Source: Polaribacter sp. KT25b
GTDB lineage: Bacteria > Bacteroidota > Bacteroidia > Flavobacteriales > Flavobacteriaceae
DNA length: 64,000 nt
Reading direction: 5' to 3'
Assembly (NCBI RefSeq): GCF_900105145.1
Contig: NZ_LT629752.1
Span: 620,001 to 684,000 of the forward strand
The translations under genes were made by a program, and so were the position numbers. Below the pieces are notes generated by a model that did no database searches, was not told the DNA's origin, and saw only the letters and a list, made by a program, of their open reading frames with translations. Shown here piece by piece: positions 51,029-59,621 of the stretch. Numbering within the stretch: position 1 is the stretch's first letter; every line of letters starts with the position of its first letter.

Positions 51029-52180
51029 ATGAAAAAGAAAGTATTTGTGTCTGGTTGTTTTGATATGTTACATAGTGGTCATATCGCATTTTTTAAAGAA
51101 GCTTCTACTTATGGAGATTTATATGTAGGTATAGGTTCTGATGCCACTGTGCACGAATTAAAAGGGCGTCATACTATAAATTCTGAACAAGAAAGAATTT
51201 ATATGATTAATGCAATTAAGTATGTGAAAAATGCTTTTGTAAACTCTGGTTCTGGAATGTTAGATTTTAAAGAAGATCTAGAAAACTTAAAACCAGATTA
51301 TTTTATTGTAAATGAAGATGGTTTTTCTCCTGCAAAAGTAGAATTATGTGACGAACTAAATATCGAGTTAAAAAACTTGAAAAGAATTCCAGATGCAGGT
51401 TTACCAGAAAGATCAACAACATCATTAAGAACAGGTGGAATTTGTAGTTTGCCTTACAGAATAGATTTGGGTGGTACTTGGGTAGATCAACCTTACGTTT
51501 CTAAATATCATCCAGGTTGGGCAATAACACTTTCTTTAGAACCAATTGTAGAATATAATGAACGTTGTGGAATGTCTACTTCAACAAGAAATGCAGCAAA
51601 AAAAATATGGCCTCATTTTTTACCATTAGATAAACCACAAAAATTAGCAGAAATACTTTTTAAGTTTGAAAACACTCCAGGTTCTGAGATGGTTTCTGGC
51701 GCTCAAGATGCAATAGGTATTTGTATGCCTGGGCTTGTTAGGCATTATTATAGCGATGGTTATTGGCCAACAAAATTCGAATCTGTACATGATGAATCTA
51801 TTCTTGGTTGGTTAGAAGAACATATTCAAATGGTACTTTTATGGCCTAGAGAACAAGGTTTAGATTTATTAGGTGAAACTTATATTAATGAAGAAAATGT
51901 AAAATCTTTAGCCAATGCTTCTGAGGAGGTTTGGGAAGCAATACAAAACAAAGATTTAGAAAAGTTTTCTGAAGCATTTTTAAAGTCTTTTAATGCGCAA
52001 GTAAAAATGTTTCCAGCAATGGTTAACGATAGAATTCTTAAAGAGATTGAAAAGTATAAAGAAAAAGCACTTGCTTGGAAATTAGCAGGAGCTGGAGGAG
52101 CAGGATACTTAATTTTAGTTTCAGATAAACCTATTGAAGGTGCCATGAAAATAAAAGTGAGAAGAAAAGAAGCTTTATAG
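51029..52180 (+). CDS. Nucleotidyltransferase fused to a GHMP-kinase-like domain
   Basis: 383 residues in two parts. Residues 1-125 are a cytidylyltransferase-like domain: KVFVSGCFDMLHSGH contains the HxGH motif and ERSTTSLR corresponds to the C-terminal RxSTS-type motif. From about 137 onward is a GHMP-kinase-like domain: YRIDLGGTWVDQP is the N-terminal substrate motif, MVSGAQDAIGI resembles the G-x-QD segment of sugar kinases such as HddA, and AGAGGAGYLILVS is the C-terminal glycine motif. The expected PxxxGLGSSAA ATP-binding loop between the first two is not visible. It may be a sugar-phosphate nucleotidylyltransferase with a regulatory pseudo-kinase domain. It lies next to the galactan locus but has its own promoter region; the role is unknown. 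Confidence 0.7.
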   Translation: MKKKVFVSGCFDMLHSGHIAFFKEASTYGDLYVGIGSDATVHELKGRHTINSEQERIYMINAIKYVKNAFVNSGSGMLDFKEDLENLKPDYFIVNEDGFSPAKVELCDELNIELKNLKRIPDAGLPERSTTSLRTGGICSLPYRIDLGGTWVDQPYVSKYHPGWAITLSLEPIVEYNERCGMSTSTRNAAKKIWPHFLPLDKPQKLAEILFKFENTPGSEMVSGAQDAIGICMPGLVRHYYSDGYWPTKFESVHDESILGWLEEHIQMVLLWPREQGLDLLGETYINEENVKSLANASEEVWEAIQNKDLEKFSEAFLKSFNAQVKMFPAMVNDRILKEIEKYKEKALAWKLAGAGGAGYLILVSDKPIEGAMKIKVRRKEAL

Positions 52181-52190
52181 TTCTAACACT

Positions 52191-52240
52191 TAAAAAAAAC
52201 CTTTTTTGTTTTTTTGTTGAAATCAAAGAAACAAAAAGGG
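52191..52240 (-). terminator. Hairpin terminator between convergent genes
   Basis: CCTTTTTTGTTTTTTTG and CAAAGAAACAAAAAGG pair with one mismatch around a short loop. The T-run lies on the minus strand, so it terminates the gene at 52286, and it could also stop the fusion gene. Confidence 0.65.
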
Positions 52241-52285
52241 TAATAATGTTAACAATGAAACTCTTACTATTAAATTAAATACTAT

Positions 52286-52705
52286 TTAATCTTCTATAAT
52301 AGTATAATCAAAAAATATGGTAGCATAAGCTTCGGCGCTACCAATATCTTCTATTTCGAATTTTAATTCATCATTAATATAAATTTGAGCATTTAAACTA
52401 TAAGGTAAACCATTATTTCTATATGCATTTCCTTGAATTTCTGAGTAACTGTAATCTGGAAGTGAAATAATTATTGGTTCTTGATTTCCACTGCTGTCAT
52501 ACGTAAATTGTCTAGGTCCGTATAAATCTGTATTCGTCTCAAAATCGTGATATGAAACTACTATTTCATCAAATTCGGGTCTATCAGTAGATAGAATAAT
52601 TTCTACATTTTTAGGAACAATTGGGGTAGTTTCTGTCTCAGTTGTACTTGTTGTAGTACAAGAAATAGTAACTAATATGATAAGTATGGTTATTATTTTT
52701 TTCAT
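52286..52705 (-). CDS. Small lipoprotein, function unknown
   Basis: 139 residues. The leader MKKIITILIILVTISCTTTS ends in a lipobox and is followed by a Thr-rich linker (TTSTTETETTPIVP) and a beta-rich domain of about 100 residues. No family is recognised. It is divergent from trmN6, with about 103 bp between the start codons. A short single-domain envelope protein is the safe description. Confidence 0.7.
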   Translation of the reverse strand: MKKIITILIILVTISCTTTSTTETETTPIVPKNVEIILSTDRPEFDEIVVSYHDFETNTDLYGPRQFTYDSSGNQEPIIISLPDYSYSEIQGNAYRNNGLPYSLNAQIYINDELKFEIEDIGSAEAYATIFFDYTIIED

Positions 52706-52808
52706 AACATTATATTTGTCAAAAACTATTTATACAAAGTTAGTGAAATTAGAATTCCTTAAAGAATTATCTAACAAAAATACCCATTCGATTACAAATA
52801 AACATGTT

Positions 52809-53528
52809 ATGAAACCATTTAAATTTAAAGAGTTTTCTGTTCATCAAGATAAAACGGCTATGAAAATTGGTACAGATGGAGTTTTATTAGGTGCTTGGAG
52901 CTCTGTTGATGATTATTTAGATACGATTTTAGATATTGGTGCAGGTACAGGAATTATCTCTTTAATGTTAGCACAACGTTCTGATGCTATGACGATTGAT
53001 GCTGTTGAGGTTGATGAAAATGCGTATGAACAAACGGTAGAAAATTTTGAGCAATCTGACTGGGCAGATCGATTGTATTGTTACAATGCTAATTTTCAAG
53101 AATTTGCTGATGAAATTGCAGATGAAGAAGAAATATACGATTTAATTATTTCGAATCCTCCATTTTATACTGATGACTTTGAATCTGATAATAGAGCTAG
53201 AAATAAGGCCAGGTTTACTTCTGCATTGTCTTTTGAAGAATTACTTGCTGGAGTTGTGAAAATTCTTTCTTCGGATGGTAAATTCGCAGTAATCATCCCT
53301 TTTAAGGAAGAAGAAAATTTTGTAAATTTAGCAAAGTCGAAAGGGTTATTTTTTAATAGAGTTTGTCATGTTCAAGGCAATCCTACATCAGAAATAAAAA
53401 GAAGTTTAATGGAATTTTCTTTTCATCCATCAGAAATAAAAAAAGAACATTTAATTATTGAAATTGAACGTCATCAATACACAAAAGAATATATAAATTT
53501 AACCAAGGATTTTTATTTAAAAATGTAA
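52809..53528 (+). CDS. trmN6: tRNA1(Val) (adenine(37)-N6)-methyltransferase
   Basis: 239 residues from the Met at 52809 (MKPFKFKEFSVHQDKTAMKI). The frame extends to 52677, but that start lies inside the divergent lipoprotein gene and adds a non-conserved leader. ILDIGAGTGIISLMLAQ is the SAM-binding motif I, IDAVEVDENAYEQ motif II, and ISNPPFY the NPPF/Y motif of N6-adenine methyltransferases. TDGVLLGAW is typical of the YfiC/TrmN6 family. It methylates A37 of a valine tRNA. Confidence 0.88.
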   Translation: MKPFKFKEFSVHQDKTAMKIGTDGVLLGAWSSVDDYLDTILDIGAGTGIISLMLAQRSDAMTIDAVEVDENAYEQTVENFEQSDWADRLYCYNANFQEFADEIADEEEIYDLIISNPPFYTDDFESDNRARNKARFTSALSFEELLAGVVKILSSDGKFAVIIPFKEEENFVNLAKSKGLFFNRVCHVQGNPTSEIKRSLMEFSFHPSEIKKEHLIIEIERHQYTKEYINLTKDFYLKM

Positions 53529-53560
53529 TTTTCTTGTTCAAATCTGCCTAAAAATAAGCT

Positions 53561-54931
53561 TTACCCAACTACATTATTAGGATTATAACCTAAATATTCC
53601 ACATTCCTTTCTGTAAATTTAACTCCGTGGTTTTCTAATTCTTTCAAAATTGGTTCATATACTTCTTTGGATATTGGCAACTGAACTCCTGGTTTTTTAA
53701 TTTCTCCTTTTAAGATTTTTAAAGCTGCAATTGCAACAGGTAAACCCACTGTTTTTGCCATCGCTGTATACGTTTGATTTTCGCCTAAAACGACCAAACT
53801 ACTCTCAATTTGATATTTTTCTCCATTAAGTTCATAGCCAAATAAATGTTGCATTACAATCATGTCTTTATCGTTTTCTTGTAAAGTCCAAGAATCTTCT
53901 AAAACCTTTTGAAGCATTTTAGCCGGAGTTGCATTTGTAAGTCCAATTTTTTTCTTCGGATTAAAAATATCGAGTTCAACTAATTTTTCCCACATAATAT
54001 CGTCTTGATCAATTTTTAAATAAGAACGAAGTTTTAACTCAACAGAATCCGAAGGAGAATATGCTAAAAATAAGTTCACAAAATCACGATAACTCATGTT
54101 TTTAGAATCTTCAATTGTATAGGAATCGTCCGTCATTCCTAATTGAACAAAAATATTCCAAGCTCTAGAAAAACCAACTTTTCTAATCGTACCTCTGTAC
54201 ATTGTTGGTATGTTGTCTAGTCCATAAACACTTCTGTATTTTAAAGAATCTCTGTTTGCATAGGCTTCAAATTTACCAGTTCCATGAACGTTTAAAAACT
54301 CAGTTCTTCTAAATAATTTATGATACGGAATATATTTATACGTGCCTTCTTGTTTAAACATTGCAGCGCCACCTTGACCCGCCAAAACTACATTTCTTGG
54401 GTTCCAAGTAAATTTATAATTCCATAAATTAGTGTCACTTTCTGGCGCAACTAAACCACCACAAAACGATTCAAATAATAACATTTTTGCCTTTTTTTCT
54501 CTAATTCTATCAATAATTTGCATGGCACTCATGTGATCTAAACCAGGATCTAAACCAATTTCATTCATAAAAATTAATCCTTTTTCTTTGGCAGCTTTAT
54601 CCAATTTTTTCATTTCTTCGGATATATAGGAAGCTGTAACCAAATGCTTTTCAAATTTGATACAATCTTTGGCAACTTCTATATGAAAACGAGCTGGTAA
54701 CATAGAAATTACGACATCAGAATTTTTAATTTCATTTTCACGTTGTTGTGCATCAAAAATATCTAAAGTAATTGCTTTTCCATTTTTATGATTATTGATT
54801 AATTTTAAAGCGTTTTCTGTAGAAATATCAGCAATTGTTACTTGTAAGTTTTCTTTATCAGATGTGTCTAATAAATATTTAATTAAAGAAGAACTCGATT
54901 TTCCTGCGCCAATTATCAATATGTTTTTCAT
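53561..54931 (-). CDS. Saccharopine dehydrogenase family protein
   Basis: About 456 residues from the Met at 54931 (MKNILIIGAGKSSSSLIKYL); the longer frame to 54991 adds a non-conserved 20-residue leader. GAGKSS is the nucleotide-binding glycine motif, DVVISMLPARFHIEVAKDCI and NEIGLDPGLDHMSAMQII are saccharopine dehydrogenase signatures, and the length fits the Lys9/LYS1-like reductase family. It may act in lysine or related amino-acid metabolism using NAD(P)H. It is divergent from the DUF423 gene. Which reaction it catalyses in this organism is not clear from sequence alone. Confidence 0.85.
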   Translation of the reverse strand: MKNILIIGAGKSSSSLIKYLLDTSDKENLQVTIADISTENALKLINNHKNGKAITLDIFDAQQRENEIKNSDVVISMLPARFHIEVAKDCIKFEKHLVTASYISEEMKKLDKAAKEKGLIFMNEIGLDPGLDHMSAMQIIDRIREKKAKMLLFESFCGGLVAPESDTNLWNYKFTWNPRNVVLAGQGGAAMFKQEGTYKYIPYHKLFRRTEFLNVHGTGKFEAYANRDSLKYRSVYGLDNIPTMYRGTIRKVGFSRAWNIFVQLGMTDDSYTIEDSKNMSYRDFVNLFLAYSPSDSVELKLRSYLKIDQDDIMWEKLVELDIFNPKKKIGLTNATPAKMLQKVLEDSWTLQENDKDMIVMQHLFGYELNGEKYQIESSLVVLGENQTYTAMAKTVGLPVAIAALKILKGEIKKPGVQLPISKEVYEPILKELENHGVKFTERNVEYLGYNPNNVVG

Positions 54932-54943
54932 AAAATAAAGATG

Positions 54944-54951
54944 TATTTTTG
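54944..54951 (+). promoter_or_regulatory. Probable -7 promoter box for the DUF423 gene
   Basis: TATTTTTG matches the Bacteroidota TAnnTTTG -7 consensus and lies 53 bp before the start codon at 55004. No clear -33 TTG is seen at the right distance. Confidence 0.4.
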
Positions 54952-55003
54952 TATAATTACGAAGATACTTTAATTGTTTGAAATTTAACAAAAATCAATA
55001 TAA

Positions 55004-55381
55004 ATGTTTAAAAATTTAATTGTTACCTGTTTTTTAGGAATGTTAGCCATAATTTTAGGAGCTTTTGGTGCGCATGCCTTAAAAGAAATACTAACTTCAG
55101 ATCAATTATTAAGCTTTGAAACTGCTGTGCGTTATCAAATGTATCACGTAATTGTATTGTTATTTGTAAATACTTTTGACGGGTTTTCAATCAAACAAAA
55201 AAATAGAATTAGTTATATTTTCTTCTTAGGAATTTTGTTTTTCTCCGGATCAATTTACCTCATTCAACTTACTGCTATTACAGCAAAATCAATTTGGTTT
55301 ATAACACCTTTAGGAGGTTTATTTTTTATAGTAGGATGGCTGTCAATGATTGTGATATTCGTAAATAAAATTAGAGAATAG
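55004..55381 (+). CDS. DUF423 family inner-membrane protein
   Basis: 125 residues with about four membrane spans. The opening IILGAFGAHALKEIL is the signature of the DUF423 (YgdD) family, followed by TAVRYQMYHVIVLLF and FFSGSIYLIQLT. The function of this conserved family is not known. It lies 90 bp upstream of pckA in the same direction. Confidence 0.9.
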   Translation: MFKNLIVTCFLGMLAIILGAFGAHALKEILTSDQLLSFETAVRYQMYHVIVLLFVNTFDGFSIKQKNRISYIFFLGILFFSGSIYLIQLTAITAKSIWFITPLGGLFFIVGWLSMIVIFVNKIRE

Positions 55382-55433
55382 GTAAAATAATAATAATTTT
55401 CACTAAAATATACGTCTATTTTAAATTATTGTT

Positions 55434-55441
55434 TAGTTTTG
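55434..55441 (+). promoter_or_regulatory. Probable -7 promoter box for pckA
   Basis: TAGTTTTG fits TAnnTTTG and lies 30 bp upstream of the pckA ATG. A TTG occurs only 3-5 bp before it, so the -33 element is not convincing. Confidence 0.4.
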
Positions 55442-55470
55442 TCTGATTAATAACTACTAAATAAATTGAT

Positions 55471-57081
55471 ATGTTAGGTACAAGTACGAAATCGATTTCG
55501 TTAAATAATCTAGGAATTAAAAATGCAACAATTCGTTATCAGTTATCATCAAACGAATTACATGAAGAAACTATTAAAAAGAAACAAGGAGTTTTGTCTT
55601 CTTTAGGAGCAATTGCTGTTAATACAGGTGAGTTTACTGGGCGCTCGCCTTTAGATCGTTTTATTGTAAAAGATGAAATTACAAAAGATGAAGTTTGGTG
55701 GAGCAAGATAAATTTACCTTTTAAAGAAGATAAATTTGATAAACTCTATGATAAAGTAGTTAATTATTTATCAGAAAAAGAGATATTTGTTAGAGATTCT
55801 TATGCTTGTGCCGATGAAAAATACAAACTAAATATTAGAGTTGTAAATGAATTTCCTTGGAGTAATATGTTTGCCTATAACATGTTTTTAAGGCCAACAG
55901 AAGAAGAATTAAAAGATTTTTCGCCTGAATGGACTGTAATTAATGCGCCAGGTTTTATGGCGGATGCTGCAATAGATGGAACACGCCAGCATAATTTTGC
56001 AATCTTAAATTTTACTAAAAAAATAGCCTTAATTGGCGGAACAGGTTATACCGGAGAAATCAAAAAAGGAATTTTTTCTGCATTAAACTTTATACTTCCA
56101 ATGTTTAAAAATACAATGCCAATGCATTGTTCTGCAAACGTTGGTAAAGAAGGCGATACTGCTATTTTCTTTGGATTATCAGGAACAGGAAAAACCACGT
56201 TGTCTACAGATCCAAACAGAAGTTTAATTGGCGATGATGAACATGGTTGGACTGCAGAAAATACCGTTTTTAATTTTGAAGGTGGTTGTTATGCAAAAGT
56301 GATTAATTTATCAGCAGAACAAGAACCAGAAATTTATGCAGCAATTAAAAAAGGAGCCATCTTAGAAAATGTTGTGATGGATAAAAATGGCGTTGTAGAT
56401 TTTGCAGATACTTCAATTACGCCAAACACAAGAGTAAGTTATCCAATTTATCATATAGATAATATTCAAGTGCCATCAATAGGTAAAAATCCAAAAAATA
56501 TTTTCTTTTTAACTGCGGATGCATTTGGCGTTTTACCACCAATTTCTAAGTTAACTCCAGCACAAGCAGCCTATCATTTTATATCTGGTTATACAGCAAA
56601 AGTTGCAGGAACAGAAGCCGGAGTTACAGAACCTGTGCCAAGTTTTTCGGCATGTTTTGGCGCGCCTTTTATGCCTTTGCATCCAACGAGATACGCAGAA
56701 ATGTTAAGTAAAAAAATGAAAGATGCTGGTGTAAATGTTTGGCTAGTAAATACAGGTTGGTCTGGTGGTAAATATGGCGTTGGTAGAAGAATGCCTTTAA
56801 GATATACACGAGCAATGATTACAGCAGTTTTAAATGGTAGTTTAGGCGATTATACGTACGAAGATTATCATATTCACTCTGTATTTGGAGTTGCGCAACC
56901 AAGAACTTGTCCTGGAGTTCCAACGGAATTATTAAGTCCGAGATCTACTTGGAATAACGATGAAGCTTATTATAAAACAGCATTTCAATTATCGAATGCA
57001 TTTAGAGTGAATTTTAAACAATTTGAAGAATTTGCAAACGAAGAAATTCGTAGAGGAGGTCCACAACGTTATGCATTATAG
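55471..57081 (+). CDS. pckA: Phosphoenolpyruvate carboxykinase (ATP)
   Basis: 536 residues, normal for ATP-dependent PEP carboxykinase. GEFTGRSPLDRFIV starts the conserved core, FFGLSGTGKTTLS is the P-loop, LIGDDEHGW the metal-binding kinase-2-like motif, and TRVSYPIYHIDNI and NTGWSGGKYGVGRRM follow. It converts oxaloacetate plus ATP to phosphoenolpyruvate and CO2 for gluconeogenesis. It has its own hairpin terminator and probable promoter. Nothing unusual is visible. Confidence 0.98.
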   Translation: MLGTSTKSISLNNLGIKNATIRYQLSSNELHEETIKKKQGVLSSLGAIAVNTGEFTGRSPLDRFIVKDEITKDEVWWSKINLPFKEDKFDKLYDKVVNYLSEKEIFVRDSYACADEKYKLNIRVVNEFPWSNMFAYNMFLRPTEEELKDFSPEWTVINAPGFMADAAIDGTRQHNFAILNFTKKIALIGGTGYTGEIKKGIFSALNFILPMFKNTMPMHCSANVGKEGDTAIFFGLSGTGKTTLSTDPNRSLIGDDEHGWTAENTVFNFEGGCYAKVINLSAEQEPEIYAAIKKGAILENVVMDKNGVVDFADTSITPNTRVSYPIYHIDNIQVPSIGKNPKNIFFLTADAFGVLPPISKLTPAQAAYHFISGYTAKVAGTEAGVTEPVPSFSACFGAPFMPLHPTRYAEMLSKKMKDAGVNVWLVNTGWSGGKYGVGRRMPLRYTRAMITAVLNGSLGDYTYEDYHIHSVFGVAQPRTCPGVPTELLSPRSTWNNDEAYYKTAFQLSNAFRVNFKQFEEFANEEIRRGGPQRYAL

Positions 57082-57099
57082 ATAAATATTTAGTTGAAG

Positions 57100-57128
57100 A
57101 AAAGCATCCAAATTTGGATGCTTTTTTT
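57100..57128. terminator. Rho-independent terminator after pckA
   Basis: AAAGCATCCAAA and TTTGGATGCTTTTTTT form a near-perfect stem with a T-run. The same stem sequence recurs at 61852-61882. It stops pckA. Confidence 0.85.
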
Positions 57129-57286
57129 ATGAAATAAGAACAATTTATTTTGATAAGACTTTTTAAACTTAAATATTAAATTCAATGATTTTGTTTTATA
57201 CTGATTAAGGAATGTAAAATAAATCCATAAAAATTTTAATTTACTATAATTAAGTCTTAAAATTACATTCATTTAAGAAGTAAGTT

Positions 57287-58438
57287 ATGATAAAGACTGA
57301 TGTTTGTATTATTGGCGCTGGTCCTTCAGGAACGAGTACTTCTATAATGCTGTCTAAACTTAAAATTAAACATTATATAGTTGATAAAGCAACTTTTCCG
57401 CGTGATAAAACTTGTGGAGATGGGTTAATTTTGTATGCTTATAAATCATTACTAGCGCTAGGTTTGTTAGATAAGTTTGTGGCGCATCCAAAGTTTATTC
57501 ATAGTAAAAAGATTAATCTACACATAAAAAATAATCTAAAGCTTCAATTTAAAGAAAGTGAAGATAGAAATATGGTTATTTCTTATGGAAAACGTATTGA
57601 TTTTGATTGTTTTTTAGTCAATGAATTATCGAAAGAATATGCAACTTGTGAGTTTGGAAGTGGCGTTAAAAATCTAGAAGAAACATCCGAAGGAATTATT
57701 GTAACACTTAAAAACGGAAAACAAATTATTGCAAAAATTGTTGTTGGAGCAGATGGAATACAATCAATAGTTTCTAAGAAATTAGCAGGTTTTAGTTCTG
57801 ATAAAAAGAAGATGTCTACATTTATTAGTGCTTATTTTAGTAATGTTAAAATGCCATCAAATAATGAAGCTGAAATACGTTTGCATTATAATAAAATGCC
57901 TTTGTTTTTCTATGTTTTTCCGTTGCCAAATAATGAAGTAAATGTAACTTTAGGTGGTAATACACAAAAAATTTTAGATAATAATATCAATTTGAAAGTA
58001 GAAATTGAATCAGTTATTAAAAATCATTCAAAAGTTGCACCAAAATTTATTGATGGAAAACAAATAAGTTCTTGGCGAGGTTGGGGAATTCCTTATCACT
58101 TTGAAAGACAAAAGGTTTGTGGGAGTAGATTTCTATTGGTTGGTGATGCAGCTGGTTTAGCAAATTCTTTTTATAAAGAAGGAGTGGGGACAGGAATGAT
58201 GTCTGGCATTATTTGTGCTAAAAAGATTGCATCTTGCTTAAAAGAAAATAATTTTTCTGATTCGTTTATGTCATCCTATAAAAAAGATTTAGATAAAGAA
58301 TTTGGAAAATTACTAAGATTTAGTGAGTTTGCTTTAAAGGTTGCTAGGTTTAAATCAGTTTTTGTAGGAATCGCAAAAATCAGTAAGAATATTGTTGAAA
58401 AAAGAGCTTTTAATATTATCAGAAAAAGAAGTTATTAA
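57287..58438 (+). CDS. FAD-dependent geranylgeranyl-reductase-like oxidoreductase
   Basis: 383 residues. VCIIGAGPSGTSTSIMLSKL is the FAD-binding glycine motif, TFPRDKTCGDGL is typical of geranylgeranyl reductase relatives, VGADGIQSIVSKKLAG is the DG motif, and LLVGDAAGLANSFYKEGVGT the GD motif. Members reduce isoprenoid or related double bonds, or hydroxylate aromatic compounds; the substrate here is unknown. The AAGAAGTAAG before the ATG is a fair ribosome-binding site. The downstream bases to 58673 hold no gene. Confidence 0.85.
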   Translation: MIKTDVCIIGAGPSGTSTSIMLSKLKIKHYIVDKATFPRDKTCGDGLILYAYKSLLALGLLDKFVAHPKFIHSKKINLHIKNNLKLQFKESEDRNMVISYGKRIDFDCFLVNELSKEYATCEFGSGVKNLEETSEGIIVTLKNGKQIIAKIVVGADGIQSIVSKKLAGFSSDKKKMSTFISAYFSNVKMPSNNEAEIRLHYNKMPLFFYVFPLPNNEVNVTLGGNTQKILDNNINLKVEIESVIKNHSKVAPKFIDGKQISSWRGWGIPYHFERQKVCGSRFLLVGDAAGLANSFYKEGVGTGMMSGIICAKKIASCLKENNFSDSFMSSYKKDLDKEFGKLLRFSEFALKVARFKSVFVGIAKISKNIVEKRAFNIIRKRSY

Positions 58439-58618
58439 ATAATTTTTTCATCAAGTTTAGTAGAAAATTAATCAGAAGAAATAAGAAGATTAGAAGGGTT
58501 TTATCTTTCTGTATTTTAGAGCAATTTTCTTTTTAGGTAAAAATTCTAATTTTGATCTTCTTTTGTATTTGAGTTAATAATAACATTTATAGAGTTAAGC
58601 TTAGCGTTATTAATAGCC

Positions 58619-58626
58619 TAACTTTG
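58619..58626 (+). promoter_or_regulatory. Probable -7 promoter box for the YtxH gene
   Basis: TAACTTTG fits TAnnTTTG exactly and lies 48 bp before the start at 58674. Confidence 0.45.
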
Positions 58627-58673
58627 TGTAAGTGAAAAACACTTATTTAGTTTAACTTTAAAATATATAAAAC

Positions 58674-59003
58674 ATGAGCAAGAGTAGCAATACAGTAGTA
58701 GGATTATTAGCAGGAACAGTAATAGGAGCAACTTTAGGAATTTTATTTGCACCAGATAAAGGAGTAAAAACAAGACAAAAAATTTCTGATGAAGCTTTAA
58801 GCGTTAAAGATAAGTTAGTAGAAACTGCAACAGATTTAAAAGAGAAAGTTTCTTCAACTGTTTCTGATAAAAAAGAAACATTAGATGATCAATTAGAAGA
58901 AGTAGTTTCTAATGTAAGTCATAAAGCAGAAGATGTTATTTCAACTTTAGAGAAGAAATTAAAAGAGCTTAAAGAGAAAAATAAAAAATTACAAAAATCA
59001 TAA
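58674..59003 (+). CDS. YtxH domain protein
   Basis: 109 residues. The N-terminal hydrophobic stretch VVGLLAGTVIGATLGILFAP followed by DKGVKTRQKI is the YtxH signature, and the remainder is a charged helical, coiled-coil-like tail. Such proteins are membrane-associated and often stress-induced. It heads a plus-strand set with the holin-like and small genes, 6 bp from the next. Confidence 0.88.
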   Translation: MSKSSNTVVGLLAGTVIGATLGILFAPDKGVKTRQKISDEALSVKDKLVETATDLKEKVSSTVSDKKETLDDQLEEVVSNVSHKAEDVISTLEKKLKELKEKNKKLQKS

Positions 59004-59009
59004 TAGTAT

Positions 59010-59357
59010 ATGAGCATATTTGATAATTTAAAAGATTCTGCGGATAAAGGAACAGATGCAAGTAAGCAATTTGTTACTAAAACTTTCGAGCATACAAAGC
59101 TTAAGGCTTTTCAAGTAACAGCATTAACTCTAAGTATAATTGTCAAACTTTTTATTATTGGAAGTTTGGCAGTTTTAGGGTTTATATTTCTAGCAGTTTC
59201 TTCTGCAATAGCATTAGGAGAATACTTTGATAATATTGCTTTTGGATATTTATTTGTAGGGTTATTTTTCTTGATTATTTCTTTATTTCTTTATTTTTTT
59301 AGAAAGTATTTTGATAAAAAAGTAATTACTAATGTGTCAAAAATATTTTTTGATTAA
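59010..59357 (+). CDS. Phage-holin-like/DUF1469-type membrane protein
   Basis: 115 residues with two membrane spans (about 40-65 and 75-95) and a basic C-terminus. This shape fits the Actinobacterial-phage holin/DUF1469 (YqjE-like) family usually found next to YtxH-type proteins. No phage genes surround it, so it is a chromosomal envelope protein. It starts 6 bp after the YtxH gene. Confidence 0.7.
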   Translation: MSIFDNLKDSADKGTDASKQFVTKTFEHTKLKAFQVTALTLSIIVKLFIIGSLAVLGFIFLAVSSAIALGEYFDNIAFGYLFVGLFFLIISLFLYFFRKYFDKKVITNVSKIFFD

Positions 59358-59383
59358 TAAAAAATAACTTTAAAAAGTATAAA

Positions 59384-59584
59384 ATGAAAGCATATAAAAG
59401 TTTCGAAGAAATAAATAGAGATTTAAAGCAATTGTCGCTCGAAAGACAAATAGCTTTAGAAGAACTTAAAATGGTGAAAAATGATTTTGAAGAAAGTTTA
59501 AAACCTTTAAGTATTGCAAGAAATGTTCTTACAGCAATAGGTAAGTTTGGCACTTTAATGTTTATAAAGAAAATTATTAAATAA
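59384..59584 (+). CDS. Small helical protein of the YtxH cluster
   Basis: 66 residues, largely charged helix (RDLKQLSLERQIALEELKMV) ending in a hydrophobic, lysine-tipped tail. It starts 26 bp after the holin-like gene and is the third gene of the set. Flavobacterial YtxH clusters often carry such a small gene. Function unknown. Confidence 0.65.
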   Translation: MKAYKSFEEINRDLKQLSLERQIALEELKMVKNDFEESLKPLSIARNVLTAIGKFGTLMFIKKIIK

Positions 59585-59621
59585 TTATTTGTTGATAAGG
59601 GACCTAAACTTTTTACGGTGT

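Noticed and set aside
52677-52808. 44-residue extension of the methyltransferase gene
   Set aside because: It overlaps the start of the divergent lipoprotein gene, and the conserved TrmN6 sequence begins at 52809.
57090-57272. Minus-strand 60-codon frame after pckA
   Set aside because: Very Lys/Phe/Asn-rich translation of AT-rich intergenic DNA that overlaps the pckA terminator.
59010-59357. Prophage remnant suggested by a holin-like protein
   Set aside because: No other phage gene, integrase or attachment site is seen; this family is common beside YtxH on chromosomes.
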